From positions 18,520 through 82,519 of the forward strand of contig JAJRQQ010000079.1 in the NCBI GenBank assembly GCA_024280155.1: 64,000 nt of DNA. Direction: 5' to 3'. A model generated the notes under the pieces. That model ran no database searches. It was not told where the DNA came from and saw only the letters and a program-made list of their open reading frames with translations. Both the position numbers and the translations under genes were made by a program. The stretch comes from Bacteroidota bacterium (lineage in GTDB: Bacteria; Bacteroidota; Bacteroidia; Flavobacteriales_D; Crocinitomicaceae). Of the stretch, positions 26,725 through 35,147 are shown in pieces. Position 1 is the first letter of the stretch. The number at the start of each line of letters is the position of its first letter.

Positions 26725-27320
26725 AAAGCTTTATTTAATATTAAACGACCTTTTTCGTTAGCCATTCCGTTCAATTGAAAACGCGTGATTTCACTAAATA
26801 AACTGTCAATTTTAAATGTTGGCCATGGGAAAATATCAGGGTTCATTATCATATCTGTTGAAACGACATATTGACGTCCGATAATCTCATGATTCAAATC
26901 AGTTCTATAAATACCTTCATTAATTCCTCTTTTTATATTTTCAATCATCATATCTAAAACAAAGTTCCATTTATGGTCATCGATTATTTTCCAGGCGTCT
27001 ATGTGATATTTCTGTAAATCATAAAACACAGAAGGATTAATTTGTCCTATATTTTCCACCACAGATTTATTAACTGCAATCATTTCCTCAATAGCATTGT
27101 CGGATAAATCCCGACAGTTTTGACACATTTCTTTTTCAAATGAAATTTTACTTGCAATAATGGAACGAACCAAATGATTTTTATCCTCGAAATATTTATA
27201 AATTGTTTTCTTCGAAATTCCCAATTCTCGTGCAAGGTCTTCCATCGTAACGCTTTTTATTCCATTGCGCATGTAGACGGAGGTTGCACGTTCAATAATT
27301 TCTAATTTTTTATCTTCCAT
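26721..27320 (-). CDS. TetR family transcriptional regulator of the efflux operon
   Basis: This protein of about 199 residues starts at ATG 27320 (MEDKKLEIIERA). A longer reading from TTG at 27338 is possible but runs through a -7 box. The N-terminal helix-turn-helix contains VTMEDLARELGISKKTIYKYF, and the C-terminal 140 residues form a ligand-binding helical domain resembling other Bacteroidota pump regulators. It is the first gene of the efflux operon. A 15-of-16-bp inverted repeat upstream (27341-27386) is the obvious operator, so autorepression is expected. The inducer is unknown. Confidence 0.88.
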   Translation of the reverse strand: MEDKKLEIIERATSVYMRNGIKSVTMEDLARELGISKKTIYKYFEDKNHLVRSIIASKISFEKEMCQNCRDLSDNAIEEMIAVNKSVVENIGQINPSVFYDLQKYHIDAWKIIDDHKWNFVLDMMIENIKRGINEGIYRTDLNHEIIGRQYVVSTDMIMNPDIFPWPTFKIDSLFSEITRFQLNGMANEKGRLILNKAL

Positions 27321-27324
27321 TTTG

Positions 27325-27332
27325 CAAATATA
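27325..27332 (-). promoter_or_regulatory. -7 box (TATATTTG) of the tetR-efflux operon
   Basis: On the minus strand TATATTTG ends only four bases before the ATG at 27320. Transcription would begin at or very near the start codon, giving a leaderless message. The candidate operator lies just upstream, over the -33 region. Confidence 0.55.
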
Positions 27333-27340
27333 AGTCAAAA

Positions 27341-27386
27341 TAACACAACGGAAACTATTTTGCTTAAAAAAGTTTCCGCTGTGTTA
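27341..27386. promoter_or_regulatory. Inverted repeat, probable TetR operator
   Basis: TAACACAACGGAAACT (27341-27356) and AGTTTCCGCTGTGTTA (27371-27386) are inverted copies matching at 15 of 16 positions, separated by 14 bases. The element lies between the minus-strand tetR -7 box and a plus-strand TATCTTCG box (27400-27407) before rnhA, where a repressor would block both promoters. It has no T run, so it is not a terminator. Confidence 0.75.
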
Positions 27387-27410
27387 CTGTTATTTTTAAT
27401 ATCTTCGTGT

Positions 27411-27902
27411 ATGGTTCAAAATTTAGTAGAGATTTTCACCGATGGTTCTGCCAAGGGGAATCCAGGAAGAGGTGGGTATGGAATAGTGATGCGCTTTAAA
27501 GGTAAAGAGATTGAAATTGCTCAAGGTTACAGAATGACCACGAATAATCGAATGGAACTAATGGCTGTGATTGTGGCTTTAGAAACTTTAAAAACGAATA
27601 AATATCCAGTAAAAATTTATTCTGACTCTAAATATGTGATTGATGCCATTGAAAAAGGTTGGGTATTTAATTGGCAGAAAAAAGGGTTTAAAGGGAAGAA
27701 AAATGAAGACCTTTGGAAAAGGTATTTAAAACTTCATCCTAAATTTGATATTTCCTTTGAGTGGGTAAGGGGGCATAATGGTCATCCAGAGAATGAACGT
27801 TGTGATGTTTTAGCTTTTAATGTTGCAGATAGTGGGAATTATCTGGTGGATGAATTCTTTGAAGAATATCAAAGAAAAGAAAAAGGTCCTTTGTTTGGTT
27901 AA
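27411..27902 (+). CDS. rnhA: Ribonuclease HI
   Basis: This 163-residue RNase H cleaves RNA in RNA-DNA hybrids such as primers and R-loops. The start is ATG at 27411 (MVQNLVEIFTDGSAKG). The catalytic acids are seen in FTDGSAKGNPG, RMELMAV, YSDSKYV and NERCDVLA. A longer frame from TTG at 27360 mimics a lipoprotein signal (LLLFLISSC), but this stretch is operator and promoter DNA, and a cytoplasmic RNase H would not be exported. The 3' end overlaps the convergent gene by 4 bases. A degenerate -7 box (TATCTTCG, 27400-27407) lies three bases before the ATG. Confidence 0.92.
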   Translation: MVQNLVEIFTDGSAKGNPGRGGYGIVMRFKGKEIEIAQGYRMTTNNRMELMAVIVALETLKTNKYPVKIYSDSKYVIDAIEKGWVFNWQKKGFKGKKNEDLWKRYLKLHPKFDISFEWVRGHNGHPENERCDVLAFNVADSGNYLVDEFFEEYQRKEKGPLFG

Positions 27903-28585
27903 CCGACCTTGTCGAGTTCGATTTGACACGCTTTAAAGAAGGTGTAAAATAAAGGATGAGGCAGTTCTCTTGTACTTGATATTTGAGGACTGAATCCTGT
28001 CGCTACAAAAAACGGGTGACTCTTTAAACTGATTATTTCAGCGTCTTCAAATTGATTGTAGGCTTCTATGTCTGCAACATCTTCTGTCGAAGAATGTACT
28101 AACTGAGGGTACATACTAAATCTAGAGCTTGTTAATTCTATTGTTGAGTAATTTTGATAAAGCATTCGGAAAGATTCAGAATGAGGAGAAATATTAATTT
28201 TCTCAAAATGTTGCCCCTCTACTAGATTATCAGAGATTAATTTCTCTTGTTGAGAACTCAGTCGATACATATTAATGAGCACGTCGAGTAGAATTGAAAA
28301 AGGTTCCCCATTCACAAGAACAGGTGTTTGAATTTTGATTAATTCTTTTAGTATTCCGTGAAGGAAAAAAGGATTTAAAATTGGACCTGGAGCAACGATG
28401 TAGCCATCATATTCTTGGTATTGCTGTCGCTTAAACTTAACAACTTCATTTAGTTTTATCCAATAATAATTAATTTCGATGTCTAAAAAATGAGCAGAAT
28501 GGTCAATGGCTAAATTTGTTGCATGGTGAGAGTTATAACTAAAGTTAAAATCTCCAATGATTGCTATTTTTAGGCTTTGCCCCAT
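27899..28585 (-). CDS. CTP synthase C-terminal-region-related glutaminase-like protein, nucleophile missing
   Basis: This protein of about 228 residues starts at ATG 28585 (a TTG lies one codon earlier). It has the class I glutamine-amidotransferase fold of the CTP synthase C-terminal-related group: IAIIGDFNFSYNSHHA at the N-terminus, EINYYWI, YDGYIVAPGP, and HPFFVATGFSPQIS near the C-terminus. Where active members have a Gly-Thr-Cys-Gly (or selenocysteine) nucleophile elbow, this one reads VNGEPFS, with no cysteine. It therefore probably lacks glutaminase activity and may bind a ligand or act as a regulator. The gene stands alone, convergent with rnhA. Confidence 0.72.
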   Translation of the reverse strand: MGQSLKIAIIGDFNFSYNSHHATNLAIDHSAHFLDIEINYYWIKLNEVVKFKRQQYQEYDGYIVAPGPILNPFFLHGILKELIKIQTPVLVNGEPFSILLDVLINMYRLSSQQEKLISDNLVEGQHFEKINISPHSESFRMLYQNYSTIELTSSRFSMYPQLVHSSTEDVADIEAYNQFEDAEIISLKSHPFFVATGFSPQISSTRELPHPLFYTFFKACQIELDKVG

Positions 28586-28603
28586 CAACGTTAAAATTAA
28601 ATT

Positions 28604-29275
28604 TTAACGCTTAAACCATCCTCTATAAATCGCATTCTCTACTTGGATTGAAGCTAAAGAGTCTCTCATCGTAGGAGGTGAAGTCTGAGGAACTACAGTG
28701 ATATCAACAACTGAGTAAGTGTGATATACTGTACAATTAAAGTCACATTTGAATTTTGAATAATCACCGGATTTATCCGATTCTTGAATAATTGAAGTTG
28801 GGTCAAATGTCACATCCATTAAGAATGTAGAAGTATCCTTTGAAACCCAAGTATCGTTGAATGCATCTCTGTATTGAACTTCAAATCCATTGAGTGCACT
28901 GTTTTTGTAAGCAGGTAAATCATTGGCTAAGAAGAAAGAATTGAATAAATTTAAAGCAGGAGTTGTTGTTCCTGTTGCTGTCGTCCAACTGATACTACCT
29001 AATCCGATTTTAATGGATTGAGTGTAGCTTGGTGATACCATAGAGAAATGATATTGAGCATCTACATTTCCTCCAGTCGATTGAGCGACCAATTGTGAGA
29101 AGCCATAGTATCCATCTACATTTTCAGTATATGTAACAAATTGCCCACCTATATTCCCTTCAAATGAAGCAAATAAATCAACTTTAGGTTCAGGAGCAGG
29201 GATAACTTCGTGCTTGTCACATGATGTTGCTATAAATCCTAATACAATAAATGAAAATAACGCCTTTTTATACAT
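28604..29275 (-). CDS. Hypothetical lipoprotein, beta-rich
   Basis: This 223-residue protein has a lipoprotein signal ending FIATSC (Cys19), a Pro-rich linker (PAPEPKVD) and about 190 residues of beta-rich sequence with many Thr, Ser and aromatic residues. A pair of cysteines in KCDFNC may bond. I see no named family; similar small outer-surface lipoproteins of unknown function are common in Bacteroidota. It lies 18 bases upstream of the glutaminase-like gene on the same strand and may be co-transcribed with it. Confidence 0.65.
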   Translation of the reverse strand: MYKKALFSFIVLGFIATSCDKHEVIPAPEPKVDLFASFEGNIGGQFVTYTENVDGYYGFSQLVAQSTGGNVDAQYHFSMVSPSYTQSIKIGLGSISWTTATGTTTPALNLFNSFFLANDLPAYKNSALNGFEVQYRDAFNDTWVSKDTSTFLMDVTFDPTSIIQESDKSGDYSKFKCDFNCTVYHTYSVVDITVVPQTSPPTMRDSLASIQVENAIYRGWFKR

Positions 29276-29378
29276 AATCTAGTAGATTTTAAAATTGTTT
29301 AAGCTTCTCAAAAAAGAGAATTGTTTTACTAAATTACGTAAAAAACCTTAAAATGGTTGGCTTTTTGAGTAAGTTTTT

Positions 29379-29699
29379 TCAAGCTCTTATTTGTACAAAA
29401 GTTTTAGGTGCTAATAATTCGTTCAAATAAAAAGAAGACTCAAGGGTGTTCGATAGGTCTGAAGTGTACATCGTTTCATTGTTAAACATGGTTTCTACTG
29501 TTAAAGTGTCTGAAAAATTAAAAGCTGAATTTTTCTTTTTTAACTGATTTACAATTATATTTAATTGAGTTTGTGAAATTATTATATCTGTTGAGTATCT
29601 CATTGTGCCTTGTGTAATGTTTCCTTTCACTAAAACTTCTGGCTCATTTGATTCAAATTGGATGCTCTTGATTTCGATAATTTTGTTTATTTTTCTCAT
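29379..29699 (-). CDS. Hypothetical protein, 106 residues
   Basis: This small cytoplasmic-looking protein has no signal peptide or membrane segment. It alternates charged and hydrophobic residues (IIEIKSIQFESNEPEVLVKG) with a predicted beta-rich first half and a helical middle (QLNIIVNQLKKKN). The 106-codon frame begins with ATG and is preceded by an AT-rich stretch. I do not recognise the family. It is monocistronic, 103 bases upstream of the lipoprotein gene. Confidence 0.6.
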   Translation of the reverse strand: MRKINKIIEIKSIQFESNEPEVLVKGNITQGTMRYSTDIIISQTQLNIIVNQLKKKNSAFNFSDTLTVETMFNNETMYTSDLSNTLESSFYLNELLAPKTFVQIRA

Positions 29700-29836
29700 A
29701 TCTTTTTTGTTTATACATTACAAATATCCAACATAACAACGTATTCTATTTACGTTGTGTTTTTTTCTTTTTTTTCTCTTGATTTAAAGATTAAACATTG
29801 GAAAATTTGTAACTTCACATTCAAGATTTATACAAT

Positions 29837-31129
29837 ATGAAATACGAGAAAATAAATAGTAAACTTTTTATTGATAATAGAAAGGCTTTTGTTGCCCAAA
29901 TGGATGCGCATTCTTTGGCTGTTTTTAATTCGAACGATACTTTCCCTATTAGTGCTGATAGTACAATGCCGTTTAAACAACATAGGGACATCTTTTATTT
30001 ATCAGGAGTTGATCAGGAAGAAAGTATTCTAGTGATTTCACCATTCTCAACCAATAAAGAGCATAGGGAAGTTTTATTTTTGAAAGAAACGAATGATCAC
30101 ATTGCAGTTTGGGAAGGAGAGAAGTTGGACAAAGAACAAGCTTTTGAGACTTCAGGTATTAAGACTGTTTATTGGTTGGATCAATTTGATACCGTTTTCA
30201 AACAAATGATGGCTGAGGTAGATGAAATTTATTTGAATACAAATGAGCATTTAAGAGCAAATACAATCGTACAGACTCGCGAAGATCGTTTCATTGAAAA
30301 GGTAAAGCGTGACTTCCCTGTTCATCAAATGCGGAAATCTGCGCCAATTATGCACCGTATTCGATCACTGAAAAGTGATATTGAAATTGATTTAATGCAG
30401 CAGGCTTGTAATATTACAAAACTAGGGGTGGAGCGAATTTTAAAGTTCATTCAACCAGGTGTGATGGAGTATGAAATTGAGGCAGAATTTATGCATGAAT
30501 TCTTGCGTAATAAATCGCAAGGTTTTGCTTATACGCCAATTATTGCTTCAGGAGCATCTGCTTGTGTGTTACATTACATTCAAAACAATAAAGAATGTAA
30601 AGATGGGGATGTTATTCTTTTAGATGTTGGAGCTGAATATGCAAATTATGCTTCAGATTTAACTCGTTCTCTTCCTGTTAATGGTCGTTTCTCTGACCGA
30701 CAAAAGGCAGTTTACAATTCTGTTTTAAACGTCAAGAAACAAGCTGAAAAATTATTAGTACCTGGAACACTGATTCCTGAATATCACAAAGAAGTTGGTC
30801 TTTTGATGCAAGAAGAATTATTGAAATTGAAATTAATCGACAAAACGGACATTAAAAACCAAGATCCAAATTGGCCGGCTTATAAAAGATATTTCATGCA
30901 TGGGACTTCACATTTTATAGGGTTAGACACACATGATTTAGGTTTATACAATGAGCCGATAGAAGAAGGTATGGCATTTACTTGTGAACCGGGTATTTAT
31001 ATTCCCGAAGAAAATTTAGGAATTCGAATTGAAGATGATTTAATCGTTCAAAAAACAGGAGATCCTTTTAATTTAATGAGGGACATTCCAATTGAAGTTG
31101 AGGATATCGAAGATTGGATGAATGACTGA
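29837..31129 (+). CDS. pepP: Aminopeptidase P (Xaa-Pro aminopeptidase, M24B)
   Basis: This 430-residue metallopeptidase removes N-terminal residues that precede proline. The N-terminal creatinase-like domain (about residues 1-170) is followed by the pita-bread catalytic domain. Metal-binding residues are visible in LLDVGAEYANYASDLTRS, HGTSHFIGLDTHD, FTCEPGIYI and GIRIEDDL. The length is typical. It is cytoplasmic (no signal). The alpha/beta hydrolase gene that follows overlaps it by 8 bases, so the two are coupled. Confidence 0.93.
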   Translation: MKYEKINSKLFIDNRKAFVAQMDAHSLAVFNSNDTFPISADSTMPFKQHRDIFYLSGVDQEESILVISPFSTNKEHREVLFLKETNDHIAVWEGEKLDKEQAFETSGIKTVYWLDQFDTVFKQMMAEVDEIYLNTNEHLRANTIVQTREDRFIEKVKRDFPVHQMRKSAPIMHRIRSLKSDIEIDLMQQACNITKLGVERILKFIQPGVMEYEIEAEFMHEFLRNKSQGFAYTPIIASGASACVLHYIQNNKECKDGDVILLDVGAEYANYASDLTRSLPVNGRFSDRQKAVYNSVLNVKKQAEKLLVPGTLIPEYHKEVGLLMQEELLKLKLIDKTDIKNQDPNWPAYKRYFMHGTSHFIGLDTHDLGLYNEPIEEGMAFTCEPGIYIPEENLGIRIEDDLIVQKTGDPFNLMRDIPIEVEDIEDWMND

Positions 31130-31889
31130 TTTGAAAGAATATAAATTGAGTTACAGGGTGTCCGGAAATGGATACCCTGTCGTTTTTCTACATGGTTTTT
31201 TGGAGTCAAAATCAATGTGGGATTCTCTCGGGTTTTCGAAATTCACAAAAAGTATAACATTTGATTTACCTGGACACGGGGATTCTATCGCTCCTATTTC
31301 CGGAGAAGTAACAATGCTTGGAATTGCAAAGCTTGTCAAGCAAGAATTAGATGCTATTGGTATCGATAAATATACGTTAATAGGACATTCTTTGGGTGGG
31401 TATATTGGCGTAGAATTGATGAAAATGGATGAAAGTTGTGAAAATCTTATTTTTTTAAATTCAAATTTCTGGGAAGATAGTACGCAGAAGAAAATTGATC
31501 GTAAAAGGATTGCTGAAATTGTGAAATACAATAAGACAAGTTTTATTTATGAAGCAATTCCTCATTTGTTTTTGAATCCGGAGAAATATCATGTTGAGGT
31601 TGTTTCATTGATTAATGAGGCAAAAGTCATCTCTGCTAAAACGATTGCTGATTATTCTATTGCAATGAGTAAAAGGGAGGATAACATTTCATTTGTTCGA
31701 GAAAATGCAACCAAAATAATGATCATTCAGGGTGAAGATGATGCAATTGTATCGGTGGATAAAATGGATTCTTTTTTTACAGAAATAGGTTTCAATTACA
31801 AGCGATTATCGCAATGTGGGCACATGTCTCATGTTGAAAAGAAAGAGGAGGTTATAGAGATTGTCCTCCAGTTGTTGAATTTAAATTAA
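31122..31889 (+). CDS. Alpha/beta hydrolase
   Basis: This 255-residue enzyme of the alpha/beta fold has the oxyanion-region motif FLHGFLES, the nucleophile elbow GHSLGGYIG, a late aspartate in QGEDDAIV and a C-terminal histidine in CGHMSHVE, which together form a Ser-Asp-His triad. The substrate cannot be told: esters, peptides (a prolyl iminopeptidase-like activity would fit its neighbour) or haloalkane-type compounds are all possible. It overlaps pepP by 8 bases and converges on the mechanosensitive channel gene with a 4-base overlap. Confidence 0.83.
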   Translation: MTDLKEYKLSYRVSGNGYPVVFLHGFLESKSMWDSLGFSKFTKSITFDLPGHGDSIAPISGEVTMLGIAKLVKQELDAIGIDKYTLIGHSLGGYIGVELMKMDESCENLIFLNSNFWEDSTQKKIDRKRIAEIVKYNKTSFIYEAIPHLFLNPEKYHVEVVSLINEAKVISAKTIADYSIAMSKREDNISFVRENATKIMIIQGEDDAIVSVDKMDSFFTEIGFNYKRLSQCGHMSHVEKKEEVIEIVLQLLNLN

Positions 31890-33196
31890 GGTTTTAATCC
31901 TTTAATTGTTTCTGTAATATCCCTGCCTGAAGGTTGTTCAAATATAACTAAATCAAAGTAAGAAGTTGCCGCAAATAAATGGTCGAATAGGTCAGACATA
32001 ATACTTTCGTAGATTACCCAATCTTTTTGTTTTGAGAAACAATAAATTTCGAGAGGAACTCCCATTGCTGTAGGAGGAAGTTGCCGAACCATTGTCGTCA
32101 TATCAGGATTGATATTTGTGTTGCTTCTAAGGTAAGCTAAGATGTATTGGCGATACAAACCAATATTCGTTTGGTGCCTACCGTTCAATAGGAAATCATC
32201 TTTATTGAGATTATTTTTGGTATTATAATCATTAATTTCTTTCTCCTTTCCATCGATATAGTCGGAAATTAAGGTGATTTTTTGTAATTCATTTAGCATT
32301 TCGGGGGTACAGAATTTGATTGAACTCATTTCGATATTGATGGAGCGTTTGATTCTCCTTCCTTCTGACAGTTCCATTCCCCTCCAGTTTTTAAAAGAGT
32401 CTGAAATGAAAGCATAGGTTGGAATTGTCGTGATGGTCTTGTCAAAATTCTGAACTTTAACCGTGTTTAATGTGATTTCTGTCACGTCACCATCTGCACC
32501 ATATTTTTCCATTGTTACCCAGTCGCCAATTCGAACCATGTCATTTGCGGCCAGTTGAATACTGCCAACAAAGCCAAGAATAGTGTCTTTAAATATCAAC
32601 AAGATGATGGCTGTAGCAGCACCTAGTGAAGTCAAGAAATAAACAGGAGATTGTCCTGTTGAGATGGAAAGACCAAGAATGATCATAAACCCACTGACTA
32701 GGATTTTTATCAATTGAAAATAAGATTGAATGGGTTTGTCTTTTAGTTTCGGTTTCTCTGATAATATCTTTTCAAATGCTGAGAGAAAACGGAGAATCGC
32801 CACTAAAAGGATTGCTACAAATAAGACATTTATAGCTTGAAGTAGGAATTTTAAAATGATGGGGTAATCGAAGAAAATAATCTTCACAAAAAAATCCATA
32901 AAGAAAAGAGGGGCGATATGTGCAACTGCTGCAAAAAATCGTTTTTCAACAAGGTAATCATCCCATTTTGTTTTGGATCGAATAATGAATTGATGCAAAG
33001 TTGTTATCATTATTTTTCGTGATAACCACCAAACGAACATACTAAATAGAACAGTAATGATTAGTATAGATGCTGAACGTGCTATAATTAGTGATTCGCC
33101 ACTTAAACCAAGGTTTTCGAGGAGAGTTGTACTTTCGTTTACGATAAATTTATGGATTGAGTTTACTTCTTCTAGTATAGGAGTTTCTATTTGCAT
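31886..33196 (-). CDS. Mechanosensitive ion channel of the MscS superfamily (YbdG/MscM-like)
   Basis: This 436-residue inner-membrane channel opens under membrane tension to relieve osmotic stress. It has about five membrane helices (first at about residues 40-60), then the MscS beta domain with GDWVTMEKYGADGDVTEI and KTITTIPTYAFISDSFKNW, which closely follow E. coli YbdG. A long C-terminal cytoplasmic part follows. The length agrees with YbdG (about 415). The pore helix lies just before KDTILGFVGSIQLAANDMV. It is followed upstream by a small secreted protein gene only 17 bases away, probably the first gene of the transcript. Confidence 0.9.
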   Translation of the reverse strand: MQIETPILEEVNSIHKFIVNESTTLLENLGLSGESLIIARSASILIITVLFSMFVWWLSRKIMITTLHQFIIRSKTKWDDYLVEKRFFAAVAHIAPLFFMDFFVKIIFFDYPIILKFLLQAINVLFVAILLVAILRFLSAFEKILSEKPKLKDKPIQSYFQLIKILVSGFMIILGLSISTGQSPVYFLTSLGAATAIILLIFKDTILGFVGSIQLAANDMVRIGDWVTMEKYGADGDVTEITLNTVKVQNFDKTITTIPTYAFISDSFKNWRGMELSEGRRIKRSINIEMSSIKFCTPEMLNELQKITLISDYIDGKEKEINDYNTKNNLNKDDFLLNGRHQTNIGLYRQYILAYLRSNTNINPDMTTMVRQLPPTAMGVPLEIYCFSKQKDWVIYESIMSDLFDHLFAATSYFDLVIFEQPSGRDITETIKGLKP

Positions 33197-33213
33197 TTAA
33201 TTTCTGATGAGGA

Positions 33214-33624
33214 TTATTTGTACTTTTTTAAGTTGCTTAGTGGTTGAGGGAATAATCCGTCACGAGATATCTTCCGTCCTCGTTTATAAACCATAATTCT
33301 TTCTGTTGCCAATTGATTTTCCATTTTACAGTCCAATAGATAATAGGATTGAGCTTTAAACATTACTTCGTAAGTGCCATGATTTTTGTTGTTGCCTATG
33401 GTAATCCAAATTTCATTTCTCCCTATTTCAATGTAGATTGCAGTAGAACTTACTTTCATTATTTTTTCTCCTGTATCAATATTGTATGAAGAAATTTCTC
33501 CTTTGTACTTTCCCAAATATTTACGTTTCAATGTCAATTCTTTCTGTACAGAGAAGATGAGTGGTAGAAGTAAAATGATAAAAGAAACTTTACTCATTCG
33601 AACTGATGTAAATACTTTATTCAT
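33214..33624 (-). CDS. Hypothetical secreted or membrane-attached protein, 136 residues
   Basis: The N-terminus has a hydrophobic stretch (about residues 12-26, SFIILLLPLIFSV) fitting a signal peptide or anchor. The remaining 105 residues are beta-rich with many Lys and Tyr residues (ISSYNIDTGEKIMKV, GNNKNHGTYEVMF). I do not recognise a family. It lies 17 bases upstream of the mechanosensitive channel gene and is probably co-transcribed. An alternative ATG at the tenth codon (MSKVSF) would place the start nearer the hydrophobic segment. Confidence 0.58.
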   Translation of the reverse strand: MNKVFTSVRMSKVSFIILLLPLIFSVQKELTLKRKYLGKYKGEISSYNIDTGEKIMKVSSTAIYIEIGRNEIWITIGNNKNHGTYEVMFKAQSYYLLDCKMENQLATERIMVYKRGRKISRDGLFPQPLSNLKKYK

Positions 33625-33822
33625 GATGCTAAGTTACGAAAAAAAGAACATAGAGTACTTGCTCGAAGAATAAAATTCACACGTGTTTTTTCATTAAATA
33701 AACGTTCTTGGTTCTTATAATCATCTGAAGTTTTCAACAATTCAAGCAATTACGAACATTCGCTTTTATATTACAATGAATTGGTGTAAATTCGAAGTTG
33801 CAACAAAAAAACCTATTTTTAG

Positions 33823-34616
33823 ATGAAACAATACCAAGATTTGCTTAAACATATTATTGATAAAGGATCTCAAAAAGGAGATCGAACGGGGACAGGGACG
33901 AAGTCTGTTTTTGGTTATCAAATGCGTTTTGATTTAAACGAAGGGTTCCCGATGGTAACAACAAAAAAATACACCTTCGTTCGATTATTATAGAATTGTT
34001 GTGGTTTTTAAATGGAGATACCAACGTAAAATATTTGCAAGATAATAAAGTGAAAATATGGGATGAATGGGCAGATGAAAATGGAGATTTAGGCCCTGTT
34101 TATGGTCATCAATGGAGACATTGGCCTGATGGTAAAGGAGGGACAATTGATCAGATAACAAATTTAATTGAGTCGATTAAAAATAATCCGGATTCAAGAA
34201 GACATTTGGTTTCTGCTTGGAATGTTGCAGATGTTGAGGATATGGCATTACCGCCTTGTCACACAATGTTTCAATTTTATGTTGCAGACAATAAGTTGAG
34301 TTGTCAATTGTACCAACGCTCCGCAGACACATTCTTAGGTGTACCTTTTAACATTGCTTCGTATGCTTTATTAACTATGATGATTGCTCAAGTTTGCGAC
34401 CTAGAGTTGGGTGATTTTGTGCACACTTTTGGAGATGCGCATATTTACTCAAATCACATGGAACAAGTAGAATTACAACTTTCTCGTGAGACAAGAGCTT
34501 TGCCAACAATGAAAATTAATCCAAATGTTAAGGACATATTCTCCTTCAAATTTGAGGACTTTGAACTGTTAAATTACAATCCGCATCCTCACATTAAAGG
34601 TGTTGTAGCTGTTTAA
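33823..34616 (+). CDS. thyA: Thymidylate synthase, broken by a one-base frameshift
   Basis: The enzyme makes dTMP from dUMP using methylene-tetrahydrofolate. The start is ATG at 33823 ([13 protein letters not shown]). The frame fails after MVTTKK, near 33967-33971: one base is missing after the A run, so the expected [21 protein letters not shown] is split between two frames. Restoring one base gives exactly 264 residues, the length of E. coli ThyA. The catalytic cysteine lies in [13 protein letters not shown] and the substrate-contact motif in [19 protein letters not shown]. It is paired with folA 13 bases downstream. An assembly error is far likelier than inactivation. Confidence 0.9.
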
Positions 34617-34629
34617 TTATAAGAAGATT

Positions 34630-35136
34630 ATGAAAATCTCGTTAATTGTTGCCATGGACATAAATCGTGGTATAGGAAAAGACAATGATCTGATGTGGCA
34701 TCTTCCTGCGGACATGAAGTTCTTTAAGGAAACCACGTCAGGGCATATTGTTGTGATGGGGAGAAAGAATTTTGAATCTATACCCGAGAAGTATAGACCT
34801 TTGCCAAATCGAGAGAATATTGTTTTAACCAGAAATACTTCTTTCAAAGCGGAAGGATGTAAAGTCGTTCATTCTCTAGAGGAATGTTTGAGTTTATTTC
34901 CAGAGAATGAAGAAAGAACAATGTTTATTATTGGTGGTGGCGAAATCTATAGACAAGCAATAGAGCAGAATATCATAAAGGAAATGATCATCACTCATGT
35001 GAATAAAAGTTATAATGCAGATACATTCTTCGTTGATTTTGATCTTAAAAGCTGGTCTGTCGAAACCATTCTGACCAAAGAAAAAGATGAACGTAATGAA
35101 GCTAGTTTTTCCGTTGTAAAATACACCAAGAAATAA
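34630..35136 (+). CDS. folA: Dihydrofolate reductase
   Basis: This 168-residue enzyme regenerates tetrahydrofolate from the dihydrofolate made by thymidylate synthase, using NADPH. Motifs include IVAMDINRGIGKDNDLMWHLPAD (seen in parts: the Met20-type loop and LMWHLPADMKFFK), VVMGRKNFESIP and IIGGGEIYRQAI. The length is normal. It lies 13 bases after thyA and 11 bases before topB, in a common transcription unit. Confidence 0.95.
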   Translation: MKISLIVAMDINRGIGKDNDLMWHLPADMKFFKETTSGHIVVMGRKNFESIPEKYRPLPNRENIVLTRNTSFKAEGCKVVHSLEECLSLFPENEERTMFIIGGGEIYRQAIEQNIIKEMIITHVNKSYNADTFFVDFDLKSWSVETILTKEKDERNEASFSVVKYTKK

Positions 35137-35147
35137 GATTCAATTCT

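Noticed and set aside
26721-27338. TetR start at TTG 27338
   Set aside because: The extra six codons overlap the -7 box; ATG at 27320 gives the usual TetR N-terminus.
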